A DNA stretch of 64,000 bases from an uncultured Candidatus Saccharibacteria bacterium (GTDB taxonomy: Bacteria; Patescibacteriota; Saccharimonadia; Saccharimonadales; Saccharimonadaceae), in contig CALKQS010000015.1 of NCBI GenBank assembly GCA_937990725.1, positions 1 through 64,000 on the forward strand, read 5' to 3'. Below are positions 34,254 to 42,935 of the stretch, one piece after another. Each line of letters starts with the position of its first letter. Position 1 is the stretch's first letter. The position numbers and the translations under genes were made by a program. The notes under the pieces are model-generated. The model worked only from the letters and a program-made list of their open reading frames with translations, ran no database searches and was not told the origin of the DNA.

Positions 34254-35105
34254 CTACCCTACTTTTTGGTGTGTTGCCTCATATGCAGCTTTAATTGTCT
34301 GTCCTTCAGATGAAGTATCAATACCAACTGATGATGCCATTAGCACCAACACGCCATCTTCAAAATTACCCTTTACAACAGTCAATTTACCATTACGAAC
34401 CTCATATACATCGCTGAGCTTGCTATCTGGTCCATTTTGCTCCTGAGTGTAAAACTCTACTTTTTGGACTGGTAGTTTCTCTGCTTCATTGCCTTGCTCG
34501 TCTATTCTGTAGCTGCCTGGGGTCTTTAAATCAACTGTAGACCAGTTTCCTTGTTGGTCCTGCACATAGAAGGTCATGGTTTTATCAGGTGATACATCAC
34601 CTGTAATATTACCATGCTCATCTCCAACGAAAAGGTTAGAATACACTGTACTCTTTCCACTTTCACCGTCCGGAACAACTAGAAGGCCGCGCATGACATT
34701 GATTTTTGTCCTGCTTTTTAGCGCTTCATCGACTTGTGTACGAAAGGCCTCATTAGCTTCCGCAGACAGCTTCTTCTCACCAGGCCGAGCCTTTTCTGTC
34801 GACTGCTGCTCAGGCGATTGGGTTGGAGGTGCTGAGAAAGATGGTATCTCCGTTGCTTTGTTAGTAGAGTGAGATTGCTTAGGCTGTGAAGTCTTGTTGC
34901 GTGCTGGCGCTTCGATGGATGGATTTGCGCTTGGTGTTGCTGACGACGTTGCTTCGGCAGTGACAGCAGGTTGATCTGGTTGTGCTTCATTTCGTGGTGT
35001 TTCTGCAGAGCACGCCGCCGCACCAAATGCCAAAGCTAGGCCAGCACCTGCCCCAATAAGCTCTTTTGTCTTCTTCTTCACATTATCAGCTAATCGTTCG
35101 CCCAT
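34254..35105 (-). CDS. Exported lipoprotein-like protein with Ser/Thr/Pro-rich linker
   Basis: Unrecognised 283-residue protein. A charged N-terminus with several lysines is followed by a hydrophobic segment GAGAGLALAFGAAAC (about 18–32), which resembles a lipobox ending in cysteine 32. Residues 35–110 are Pro/Ser/Thr/Gln/Glu-rich and likely an unstructured wall-spanning linker. The remainder is a compact β-rich domain (SNLFVGDEHGNITGD, MTFYVQDQQGNWSTVDL). It probably sits on the outer surface. GAGGAGG lies about eight bases before the ATG. Confidence 0.7.
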   Translation of the reverse strand: MGERLADNVKKKTKELIGAGAGLALAFGAAACSAETPRNEAQPDQPAVTAEATSSATPSANPSIEAPARNKTSQPKQSHSTNKATEIPSFSAPPTQSPEQQSTEKARPGEKKLSAEANEAFRTQVDEALKSRTKINVMRGLLVVPDGESGKSTVYSNLFVGDEHGNITGDVSPDKTMTFYVQDQQGNWSTVDLKTPGSYRIDEQGNEAEKLPVQKVEFYTQEQNGPDSKLSDVYEVRNGKLTVVKGNFEDGVLVLMASSVGIDTSSEGQTIKAAYEATHQKVG

Positions 35106-35206
35106 TTTTCTTTCCTCCTCTTTCTCTGTATCATCACTGGTGGATGATGCCTATTTTGGATTTATAATCTAAACTATACCGCACTTTGGTATATATAGCA
35201 ACTAGT

Positions 35207-36990
35207 TTAGCTGGTGATGCTTTCTTGGGCTGCGCTTGCTCCACCTTCGCGGCGGTTCACTACCTGTACAGCTCTGTTCTCGTACGCTTGCTGGAATTTA
35301 TGCTGGAGCACACGCTTGGCAGCATCATTGCGCACTAGGTCATACATCGTCTGCGAGTCGTATGCATAGAGGGCAAGCACAAGCGCCTCGCCAGCAGACG
35401 GCAGCACACGAGTGCGCAGCTGTTTTTTGTTGATAAGCCCAGCCTGCCGAGCTTTGTTGAGGAATATCTCTAGGTCGTGCTCAGAAGCGCACTGGCTCCC
35501 TATCTCGGGCAAATCTTGAATGCGAAATACCTGCTTGTCTGCATCATCATCTACGCTATTTTCTAGCAAGGAATCGATCAGTGGCTGCGCAAGCTCTACA
35601 AGCTGCTCGATCTGGGCGCGTACTTCTGCACTAAGGGCGGCCTCTGCAGCGCGGAGGGCTTCTTGCTGCTCTTTGGCTTCTACTGCTTGACGGTTAGCGG
35701 CAGCACGGGCAGCTTCGAGAGCTCGCTTTGCGAGTGTATAGTCGACGTATGGCACGCTGCTGACCGAAGCTTCATTTTCTGCGCTACCAGCGGCTGGTAA
35801 CGCCTCGCTGCGAGTAGTGTTGGCTGCTTCATGCGCTGCAGCTGCAGTATCCTGTGACGTCCACTCAATCATCTGAATCCGGTGTTCGGCACGGCGGCCA
35901 CTTACTGGTCTCTCTTCTGTTAGTCCTTGCATAGCAATGTCTGCCGACACCGCACGATAGACATTGGTTGAATAGCCTCGCTGGCCATGCTCATTTATGA
36001 GGTATCGCTGGCCGCGCTGGAGGACAAGGCCACTACGCTCCAGCTCTTCTGTAATGATCATAGTGGGGCTATCTGATTTTTGTGCACTATACAGCAAGGC
36101 ATTTGCTCGTCTATACCGCTCGAGCTTTGTTTGCACTTTGCTTGGATCATAAATTGCATCACCTAGCTCTTGCACTGTCCACGCTTCGCCAGCAGATTCT
36201 GCAAGAACCTCCGCGAGCCGCTGGCTGGCATCTTTTTTGATAAAATCTGGTGTCATACGGCTACCATATCCCAGCTTGTTGCCTGAGCGTGGTGTTCGGT
36301 CATCATCAGGAAAGACATCAGGAAAGACATCAATATACCCAGGCTCGCCTCCCTCACCAGCCGATTGCGCCTTCTCGACCGCTTCTTTGCCCCAGATACG
36401 AATTGCTGTTTCCTCAGATACGACTGCCAAAGGTGGCTCCGTGAGACCCATATAATATGCCAGCTCGGCGTTGATCTCACCAATCCTATCTTCGACGATT
36501 TGGCGCCGCTGCTGTACGTCTTTGCCAAGCGGGGTTGCGTTATATATTTCATTAGCCTGCTCTGCTGCTTCATCGGGCATCAATGGCGCATAGCCAAGAT
36601 GCGTTGCAGCTTCCATCACTTCATCTTCTGCTTCATAACCGCCATCCTCCTCCATTGATTGTCTTTCTTCTTCGGCTATTGCGGCAAGCGTAGCCTCGCA
36701 GATTGCTCGCTCCTCTTGGTAGCGTTGGAGAACACCTGGTGGCACCGTGCTCCTCTCGCCAGTCTGCACAAACTCCTCGAGCGCTTCTTGCTGGTCGTTT
36801 TAATTATCCGCAGATTTTGCCCATTAATATCCTCCTCATATTCGTGTTCCGATTCCTTCGCATCACGAATAGCCAGCTTGACTTCTCTGTAGAGTTCATT
36901 ATCTTTTTTGATTGCAACTTCTATTCTTGTAGATGCATACTCGGGACGAGTATCGTGATGAGATGGCTGCTGGTCTATAGATCTTTTCAT
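35207..36990 (-). pseudogene. Large wHTH-like hypothetical gene, split by a frameshift at 36798–36801
   Basis: Two overlapping minus-strand frames form one protein of about 594 residues. The first starts at ATG 36990 (GGAG five bases upstream) and reads to NLRIIK at an AAAA run (36801–36798), after which it becomes unnatural. The second frame has no start of its own but continues sensibly as NDQQEALEEFVQTGERS to the stop at 35207. One extra A would join them. The long part has acidic helical segments, a winged-helix-like stretch (about 35% to 50% along, AWTVQELGDAIYDPSK), an Ala/Glu/Arg-rich coiled coil, and a C-terminal helical domain. No family is recognised. It may be inactivated, rescued by slippage, or a base-call error. 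Confidence 0.7.
36304..36327. repeat. 12-bp tandem duplication inside the frameshifted gene
   Basis: catcaggaaaga twice in tandem, followed by a partial third unit. It encodes the duplicated VFPDVFPD and keeps the frame. Confidence 0.8.
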
Positions 36991-37139
36991 TATCACTCCG
37001 TATTATGAGCCACTGCGGCTATGCAGGGCTCTTTGCTCGGTTTGTATCATGCATCATATAATAGCATTTGGCGCGAAAGTATTGCAATAACGGCTGTTTG
37101 TCCTTATACTACTCCTTTCTCTTTCTCGCCTGTGTGCGG

Positions 37140-37145
37140 TATACT
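37140..37145 (+). promoter_or_regulatory. -10 box of the malic enzyme gene (predicted leaderless)
   Basis: TATACT ending 7 nt before the ATG at 37153; no Shine-Dalgarno sequence and no clear -35. Confidence 0.6.
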
Positions 37146-37152
37146 AGAGTCT

Positions 37153-38286
37153 ATGGATTATAACAAACTCGCACTCGACCTACACAAAAAATATAAGGGG
37201 AAAATCACCACCAGCCTGCGCGATAGCGATGAGCTTGACCGCGATAAACTCAGCAGCTACTACAGCCCCGGCGTGGGCGCGGTCAGCAAGGCAATTGCAG
37301 ATGACCCCACTACTCTGCCCACCTACACGTGGACGAATAACCTGGTGGCAGTCATTAGCGACGGCTCGGCCATTCTGGGCCTGGGCGACCTTGGCCCCAA
37401 AGCCGCCATGCCAGTGATGGAGGGTAAGGCGCTGCTGTTTAAGCACTTTGCTGGTGTGGATGCCGTGCCAATCGTACTGGATGTACACCAGCCAGAGGAG
37501 ATCATCGCTACGGTTAAGGCGATCGCACCGAGCTTTGGCGCGATTAACCTCGAGGATATCGCCGCGCCCAAGTGCTTCGAGATTGAGGAGCGCCTGAAGG
37601 CCGAGCTCGATATCCCCGTCTTCCACGATGACCAGCACGGCACGGCTGTGGTGGTACTGGCTGGGCTAATCAACGCTGCCAAGCTGACGGGCCGCAGCCT
37701 GGCTGATAGCAAATTCGTCGTGGTCGGCGCTGGTGCTGCTGGCACTGCTATCATCAAGCTGCTGCACACCTATGGCGCTCGGCACATCGTGGCGGTTGAT
37801 AGCAAAGGCATCGTGGGCAGCCACCGTACCGACCTCAACGCCGAAAAAACCGCCCTGCTTGCCTATGTTGATGCCTCGCAGCAAGGGTCGCTCGAAGACG
37901 CCATGGCCGGTGCCGATGTATTCATTGGCGTATCGCGCGCGGGGCTGCTGAGCCCAGAGCTCGTTGGGATGATGGCCACAGACCCGATTATCTTTGCCCT
38001 GGCCAACCCAGTGCCAGAAATCATGCCAGATAGCGCCAAAGCAGCTGGCGCTGCCGTCATCGCCACTGGCCGTAGTGACTTCCCCAACCAAGTCAATAAC
38101 GCTCTGGCCTTCCCGGGCATCTTCCGTGGTGCACTCGATAACGGCGTGCAAAAAATCACCGATGAGCACAAGCTCGCCGCCGCCCAGGCACTGGCAGCGT
38201 TGGTTGATGAGCCCACAGCAGACTACGTCATCCCCTCACCATTTGATGAACGCGTGGTTGAGGCCGTGGCGAAGGTTATTCGCTAG
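37153..38286 (+). CDS. Malic enzyme (malate dehydrogenase, oxaloacetate-decarboxylating)
   Basis: NAD(P)-dependent malic enzyme of 377 residues, the short bacterial form without a phosphotransacetylase domain. It converts malate to pyruvate and CO2. Motifs are YYSPGVGAVSKAI, VAVISDGSAILGLGDLGP, MEGKALLFKHFAGVDAVPI, INLEDIAAPKCFEIE, FHDDQHGTAVV and the nucleotide-binding VVGAGAAGTAIIKLL. In a genome with little central metabolism it may be one of few pyruvate/NAD(P)H sources. The ATG at 37153 follows a promoter box; the longer frame from 37021 is rejected. Identification is firm. Confidence 0.95.
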   Translation: MDYNKLALDLHKKYKGKITTSLRDSDELDRDKLSSYYSPGVGAVSKAIADDPTTLPTYTWTNNLVAVISDGSAILGLGDLGPKAAMPVMEGKALLFKHFAGVDAVPIVLDVHQPEEIIATVKAIAPSFGAINLEDIAAPKCFEIEERLKAELDIPVFHDDQHGTAVVVLAGLINAAKLTGRSLADSKFVVVGAGAAGTAIIKLLHTYGARHIVAVDSKGIVGSHRTDLNAEKTALLAYVDASQQGSLEDAMAGADVFIGVSRAGLLSPELVGMMATDPIIFALANPVPEIMPDSAKAAGAAVIATGRSDFPNQVNNALAFPGIFRGALDNGVQKITDEHKLAAAQALAALVDEPTADYVIPSPFDERVVEAVAKVIR

Positions 38287-38412
38287 GTCAATATTTATAC
38301 TCGCCAAGGTCTACATTCCTAAATCTTGCCTTCTCACTTTATATACCTCACGTAACCTCGTAGAGCACTGGTTATATCGGTGAGTTTTGTCACGCAAGAG
38401 ACAGCAAGCCCA

Positions 38413-38457
38413 AGAAATAAAACTACGTAGCATACAAAGCCACGTAGTTTTATTTCT
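38413..38457. terminator. Strong bidirectional terminator
   Basis: Perfect 16-bp inverted repeat, AGAAATAAAACTACGT (38413–38428) and its complement (38442–38457), with a 13-nt loop. It lies between convergent genes ending at 38286 and 38471 and provides a T-run on each strand. Confidence 0.92.
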
Positions 38458-38470
38458 GCACGGTTTCTCT

Positions 38471-40251
38471 TTAAATGCTACCTACGCGCTGTTTGCGTAG
38501 CTCTCGTCGAGAGCGTCCGGTAATTTCTGCCAATGTCGCCAGCTGGTGCTGCTTGTCACAAACACCGATCAGCATAATCAATTCGTGCACCTGCATTGCT
38601 GTGAGTTGCTCACGCACGCCTGCAAGTGTATTGTCCATCTGGTTGACCCGTAGGTTCGATATGTAGACACGCATCACATTGTGCTTCGCGTCCTTACTGT
38701 AAATCACAGGGTGCGGGTAAGTCGATTCACCGTTTTTATCAACGCTTGAGAATTTACCAGCATGAATTAAACCACCGTCCGACATAGCCACCTGAGCATA
38801 GTGTGTGAGACGTTGCTGTACATTTGGTGCTATATAATTCCACGGTGTTGACCTGTAGCCGTCCATTCGACGCTCAATTTCTTGCAGTGCTTTGCTACGG
38901 CAATCGATCACAAGCGCCCCAGGTACGTTATCGACAACAACTTTACAACTCACTGTACTATCACGACTATCCACCTCAAGCCATGGTACAAGCTTGTGCG
39001 GCAAGGTAAGGTAATCAAGCGGCACACGTTCGGTTTCTGCACGAAGGTGTAGTGGTTCTGATACTGGCAGCGACGTGACATTATCTGGCTGATTCGACTT
39101 GTTAGGCAGTATATCTACTGAGTCCTGCATGCTGCGTCGTTTATTGCTAGATACATTTAGCAAATCATGGGTTGCTAGCTGGTCAGCTGTCGGTTGGTAC
39201 GCTACCAGTGCATTGGCTAGCCGCTCAGCCGCCTCAGCAATGATCTGTTCCGTTTGCATATCAATTAACTGACGATCAGCGTGCTGTGCACTCTTTGGCC
39301 AGAGGCGATCAACCAAGCGCTGTGCTATATCATGAGTTATCGCCTTATCCGATCGATCAAACCATTGTAAGAGCGCGATTTGCGTCTGGCTAATCTGTGG
39401 TATATGCTCTGTGAGGTAGTGGCAGAAGGACAGCAACGTATCAGCCGGTACCGTTGTGTGCTCCTCGTCTCGCGATTGTTCAAGCTGCCGAGCCTGCGTA
39501 ACTAACGCCGTATGCTCTGTTTGTAATGCATCGAGATGTTGACTCTCCGGTTTACAGATCGCAATTTCGTCATCATAGCATGGTTGCTGTGGCTCATCAA
39601 AGGCTATCTGTTCGCACTGCGCTACTGCCCAATCGACTGCCTCCTGAACTAACTTTTGGTATATATCGTTAGCTGCCGATGGTAGCAGAGCTTTATCCTG
39701 CTGCCATTCAGTACGCTTTGGAATAACCGTATGACACCAATCTGGCACCTGCACTATTCCGCCAGCCAGAAATACCGTCTTAACGGCGCGCACACTTCGC
39801 ATCGCTAGCTTGTCGCGCTGCTTATTGATGTATTGTATTGCTGTGCACGCTCCGCTGCTGCCGGATACAATCGCATATTTGCTGTACGCCACGAGTTAGC
39901 TTCGCACAATAGTGCACGACGCATGCAGTATTTATACCTCTCACTCGTAAAGTGGCACTGCCGAAGCGTATGCTCAGTATTTTGCATAGCTATAGCCGCC
40001 TCCTTATGCTGTTGCATCACAAGCGATAAGTGCTCAAGCACACCACCAAAGACTGTAAAACTCGCATTGAGTGATGCTATATCTTCTTCTAACTGCCGTT
40101 CGTTTAGGCTCGACTCACGCTCACTAGACGGCATTTTACCAACATTGTCTGGTAGCGTTATGCTAAGCTCTTCTCCACTAAGGTTACGGTCTATGACAGA
40201 CACTTGAAGTGATTCGGGTTCTCGTGGATAATCAATCTGTTCATGCGACAT
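38471..40251 (-). pseudogene. Large hypothetical gene split by a 5-bp tandem duplication
   Basis: Two minus-strand frames belong to one protein of about 591 residues. The first (ATG 40251 to a stop at 39805) is natural up to LYPAAAERAQQ. The second (open from 39892 to the stop at 38471) is natural from YINKQRDKLAMRSV. At the junction the pentamer TATTG is present twice (39831–39840); removing one copy joins the frames as AQQYINKQRDK. The N-terminal part is acidic with a central helical region. A later stretch looks like a helix-turn-helix (AITHDIAQRLVDRLW), and the C-terminal 180 residues form a mixed domain ending in a short HTH-like LAEITGRSRRELRKQ. No family is recognised. A complete promoter is still present upstream. 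Confidence 0.75.
39831..39840. repeat. 5-bp tandem duplication causing a frameshift
   Basis: TATTG TATTG on the plus strand. The second copy breaks the frame of the 38471–40251 gene. Confidence 0.85.
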
Positions 40252-40259
40252 GCCATAAT

Positions 40260-40288
40260 ATAATACGCAAAAAATGATACTTTGTCAA
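40260..40288 (-). promoter_or_regulatory. Sigma-70 promoter of the 40251 gene (predicted leaderless)
   Basis: Perfect TTGACA (40288–40283), 17-nt spacer, TATTAT (40265–40260), 8 nt to the ATG at 40251. Confidence 0.8.
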
Positions 40289-40351
40289 AAAATCTGCTAT
40301 GTAATACATGGTACAGATCGGCCCTAAGTACTCTTCAGCAAGATAGCACGT

Positions 40352-41974
40352 TTATATCACCCGCCCGACTTCCTCTAGCGTCGTCTCGCCGCGCAGAGCA
40401 GCAAGGACGCCAATTTGCTCGAGGGTGAGCATACCTTCGCGCTGGGCGGCTTTTTCGATGACGTCTGGATGGACATCGGTAAAGTCTCCGCGGATGAACT
40501 TCTGAATACCTGGGGTCACGATAAGCTGCTCCATAATCACCATACGGCCCTTGTAGCCAAATGGCGCATCATCGCTTGGTACTGGCCGCCAGAGTTTGAA
40601 GGTGTCGAGATCCGGATGCTCTACCTCCTCAGGAATATCAGCCAGGACTCGCTTGACATAGCTGCGCGTGGCGTCATCCGGCTCATAGGCTTCTTTGGTC
40701 TCGTCCACGAGACGCCGCACCAAACGCTGCGCCACCACAAGGCGGATAGCACTGGCAAAAATCGGGTTCACACCAATTAGGTCGATCATCCGACTAAAGG
40801 CTGCACTACTACTATTGGCGTGGAAGCTCGACATCACCAAGTGGCCGGTAATCGACGCTTGAATAGCAGTGCGCGCCGTATCGACATCACGGATCTCACC
40901 CACCATCACGACATCTGGATCGAGACGGAGCACGCTGCGCAAACCCTCGCCAAAGCTCCCACCGGCGCTCGTATTAATCGGGATCTGCGAGATGCCAGCC
41001 AAGCCATATTCGATTGGATCCTCTAGCGTAATGATCTTGCGATCGGTCGTGTTGAGGGCATTGAGCATACTATAGAGCGTGGTAGACTTACCCGAGCCCG
41101 TTGGCCCAACCATCAACACAAGGCCGCGCGGATGGCTGATGATTTCATCAATCTGCTGGCGCTGCTTGGGCGGAATACCCAGCAAATCAAGATTAAGTAA
41201 GCTTTCATCGAAATTAAAGAGACGCAACACAGCATCCTGCCCGTACATGGTTGGCACAGTCTCAACACGGATATTGAGCAAGTGCGTTGCGTTGCCATGC
41301 GTGACATCCTTTTGGATGTGGCCAGACTGCGGCTCCATCGAAGCACTCGACACGCCAGCTCGGCTGGCGAGCTCACCCATGATCACGCGGTAGCGGCTGC
41401 GACTAATCGTTGCTACGGGGTGGAGCGCACCATCGACACGAAGGCGAATCCGGATGTCGTGGCGTTCATTCTCGATGTGGATGTCGCTCGCACCAAGCAT
41501 ATCCGCCTGGTTGATCAAGAAGTCGAAAACCTCCTCACTACTGACTCGCCCAAGCGTCTGACTCACCTCGGCAATGGTCTCACTATCGCCTGCTTTGGCA
41601 ATCTTAATGTCGTCATAGACGATCTTCTTTGGCGGGTCGAAGCGGTTCATCAGTACGCGGTAGGCGCTGAGGCTAATCAGATAGAAATCGACAGGCAACC
41701 CCTGGTCTTGATAGGTACGCCGCGTCCGCTGGATGACCGACTGGGGCGTTTGTGTCGTAACGGCAAACTGATACGATTCCTGCTCATTACCATCAGTCAG
41801 CGGCAGCATATAGAGGTTGTGCATCTCCTCGATCGTCATTAGGTCGCGTGCTAGTGGCAGTGTCTCCTCGATGGGGCGCATATCAAGGTATTTGAGGCCA
41901 AGAATGCGCGAGCGTTGTTCGGTCGACGCCTCATCTTGCTGACGACGACGTTGTTGGACTTCATCTTCATTCAT
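40352..41974 (-). CDS. Type II/IV secretion ATPase, GspE/PilB family
   Basis: Pilus-assembly ATPase of 540 residues powering type IV pilin extension at the inner face of the membrane. After an N-terminal region (about 1–140) it shows GASDIHIENERHDIRIRLRVDG, Walker A GPTGSGKSTTLYSML, the Asp box ITLEDPIEYGLAGISQIPI, Walker B VLRLDPDVVMVGEIRD and the His box TGHLVMSSFHAN. The zinc-binding tetracysteine of most GspE/PilB proteins is absent: the segment reads RLVDETKEAYEP and no cysteine occurs there. AAGGA precedes the ATG. It probably works with the pilin at 56567–56980. Confidence 0.93.
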   Translation of the reverse strand: MNEDEVQQRRRQQDEASTEQRSRILGLKYLDMRPIEETLPLARDLMTIEEMHNLYMLPLTDGNEQESYQFAVTTQTPQSVIQRTRRTYQDQGLPVDFYLISLSAYRVLMNRFDPPKKIVYDDIKIAKAGDSETIAEVSQTLGRVSSEEVFDFLINQADMLGASDIHIENERHDIRIRLRVDGALHPVATISRSRYRVIMGELASRAGVSSASMEPQSGHIQKDVTHGNATHLLNIRVETVPTMYGQDAVLRLFNFDESLLNLDLLGIPPKQRQQIDEIISHPRGLVLMVGPTGSGKSTTLYSMLNALNTTDRKIITLEDPIEYGLAGISQIPINTSAGGSFGEGLRSVLRLDPDVVMVGEIRDVDTARTAIQASITGHLVMSSFHANSSSAAFSRMIDLIGVNPIFASAIRLVVAQRLVRRLVDETKEAYEPDDATRSYVKRVLADIPEEVEHPDLDTFKLWRPVPSDDAPFGYKGRMVIMEQLIVTPGIQKFIRGDFTDVHPDVIEKAAQREGMLTLEQIGVLAALRGETTLEEVGRVI

Positions 41975-42140
41975 CCTTCTTAGTGTAACAAAAAGCTCGT
42001 GGTAAATATAGAGGTAAAGGAAGGTGCGCCTATATATAAGACCAGAGAACCTTTTTGAAATTGAGATGCTTATGGCTCACGGCTCGTCGATATATGCTAT
42101 TTTTTTTGATATCTTACAGATTGTTTCGGCAAGCTTCAGG

Positions 42141-42146
42141 TATAAT
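42141..42146 (+). promoter_or_regulatory. -10 box of the SpoU methyltransferase gene (predicted leaderless)
   Basis: TATAAT ending 6 nt before the ATG at 42153, without a Shine-Dalgarno sequence. Confidence 0.65.
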
Positions 42147-42152
42147 ACAAAT

Positions 42153-42689
42153 ATGCCAGAGATTATTGTTATCGCGCACAACATTCGCTCAGCGCACAAT
42201 GTTGGGTCGATCTTTCGTACCTGCGAAGGATTTGGTGTGCAGCGGCTCATCCTCAGTGGCTACACTCCCTACCCCGATCTCGCCCTTCAGCCAACCCCAC
42301 CACACTGCGCCTACCAGCCTGAAGAGACAGTGCGAGCCGACCCACGTTTGCCACACATCCGCGAAAAGATCACCCAGCAAATCCACAAAACGGCGCTTGG
42401 TGCTGAAGCTCTTGTGCCGTTCGATTACCAGCCAGAGCTCGACCTCGCACAATTTGCCGGCTATCGCATCGTCGCGCTCGAGCAAGCCTCTACCTCTGTT
42501 AATCTTTCGCAGTATCAGCCACCAGATAAGCTCGTCCTTTTGCTTGGCGAAGAAGTCCATGGTATTTCGGCCGAGACGCTTGCGCTCGTGGATGACATTA
42601 TCGAGATTCCGATGTATGGGCAAAAGGAATCTTTTAACGTATCAGTCGCAACCGGTATTGCGCTCTATGCGCTCACAACTGCTGGATAA
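42153..42689 (+). CDS. SpoU-family RNA 2'-O-methyltransferase (TrmH/TrmL-like)
   Basis: SPOUT-fold RNA methyltransferase of 178 residues. Motif 1 is HNIRSAHNVGSIFRTCEGFG. Motif 2 is VLLLGEEVHGISAE. Motif 3 is EIPMYGQKESFNVSVATGIA, with the usual S/L replaced by ESF. The protein is a bare catalytic domain without an RNA-binding N-terminal extension. The target (tRNA or rRNA) cannot be fixed. The start is the promoter-proximal ATG at 42153. Confidence 0.9.
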   Translation: MPEIIVIAHNIRSAHNVGSIFRTCEGFGVQRLILSGYTPYPDLALQPTPPHCAYQPEETVRADPRLPHIREKITQQIHKTALGAEALVPFDYQPELDLAQFAGYRIVALEQASTSVNLSQYQPPDKLVLLLGEEVHGISAETLALVDDIIEIPMYGQKESFNVSVATGIALYALTTAG

Positions 42690-42716
42690 TTGCAGTACGA
42701 TATGTACCCATTTTGT

Positions 42717-42745
42717 TTGCGTTGTAGCAAATATCGGGTTATACT
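42717..42745 (+). promoter_or_regulatory. Possible promoter of a structured transcript
   Basis: TTGCGT (42717–42722), 17-nt spacer, TATACT (42740–42745). It would start transcription near 42752, just before the first hairpin of the element at 42753–42929. No coding region follows in this direction. Confidence 0.4.
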
Positions 42746-42752
42746 AGCAGCA

Positions 42753-42929
42753 GGTGGCACGACCAAGCCACCGCACACAGCTTGCCTGTGCTTGAGCTTA
42801 TTTCCGCTCGCCTTGCAAGTATCTGGCCTCGCGCCACCCTGGTCGTAGACGCAATTGTTCGAAGTTTCTTATCTGACACGCGCAATCTGCAGACTCCCAG
42901 GGTGGCGCGAGTCACCCCCCCTCGCGGGG
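42753..42929. ncRNA. Candidate structured RNA / large inverted-repeat element
   Basis: The gap between the SpoU gene and dnaE holds a chain of hairpins: GGTGGC/GCCACC (42753–42772), CACAG/CTGTG (42776–42790), GAGC/GCTC (42794–42809), a perfect 15-bp repeat CTCGCGCCACCCTGG (42828–42842) with its complement (42897–42911) around a 54-nt loop, and CCCC/GGGG (42918–42929), which reads as a GCGA tetraloop hairpin on the minus strand. No protein-like frame is present. I could not match it to tmRNA, RNase P, SRP, 6S or a riboswitch. The strand is undecided: a promoter box suits plus, the GNRA loop suits minus (downstream of dnaE). Confidence 0.35.
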
Positions 42930-42935
42930 ACGGCA

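Noticed and set aside
42897..42911. Resemblance of AGGGTGGCGCG to a T-box sequence
   Set aside because: No specifier stem, no aminoacyl-tRNA synthetase or amino-acid gene downstream, and the repeat partner upstream explains the sequence better.
42753..42929. Known housekeeping RNAs (tmRNA, RNase P, SRP, 6S) for the structured gap
   Set aside because: The conserved sequence blocks of these RNAs, such as GGAAGGAAGC of SRP or GAGGAAAGTCC of RNase P, are absent on both strands.
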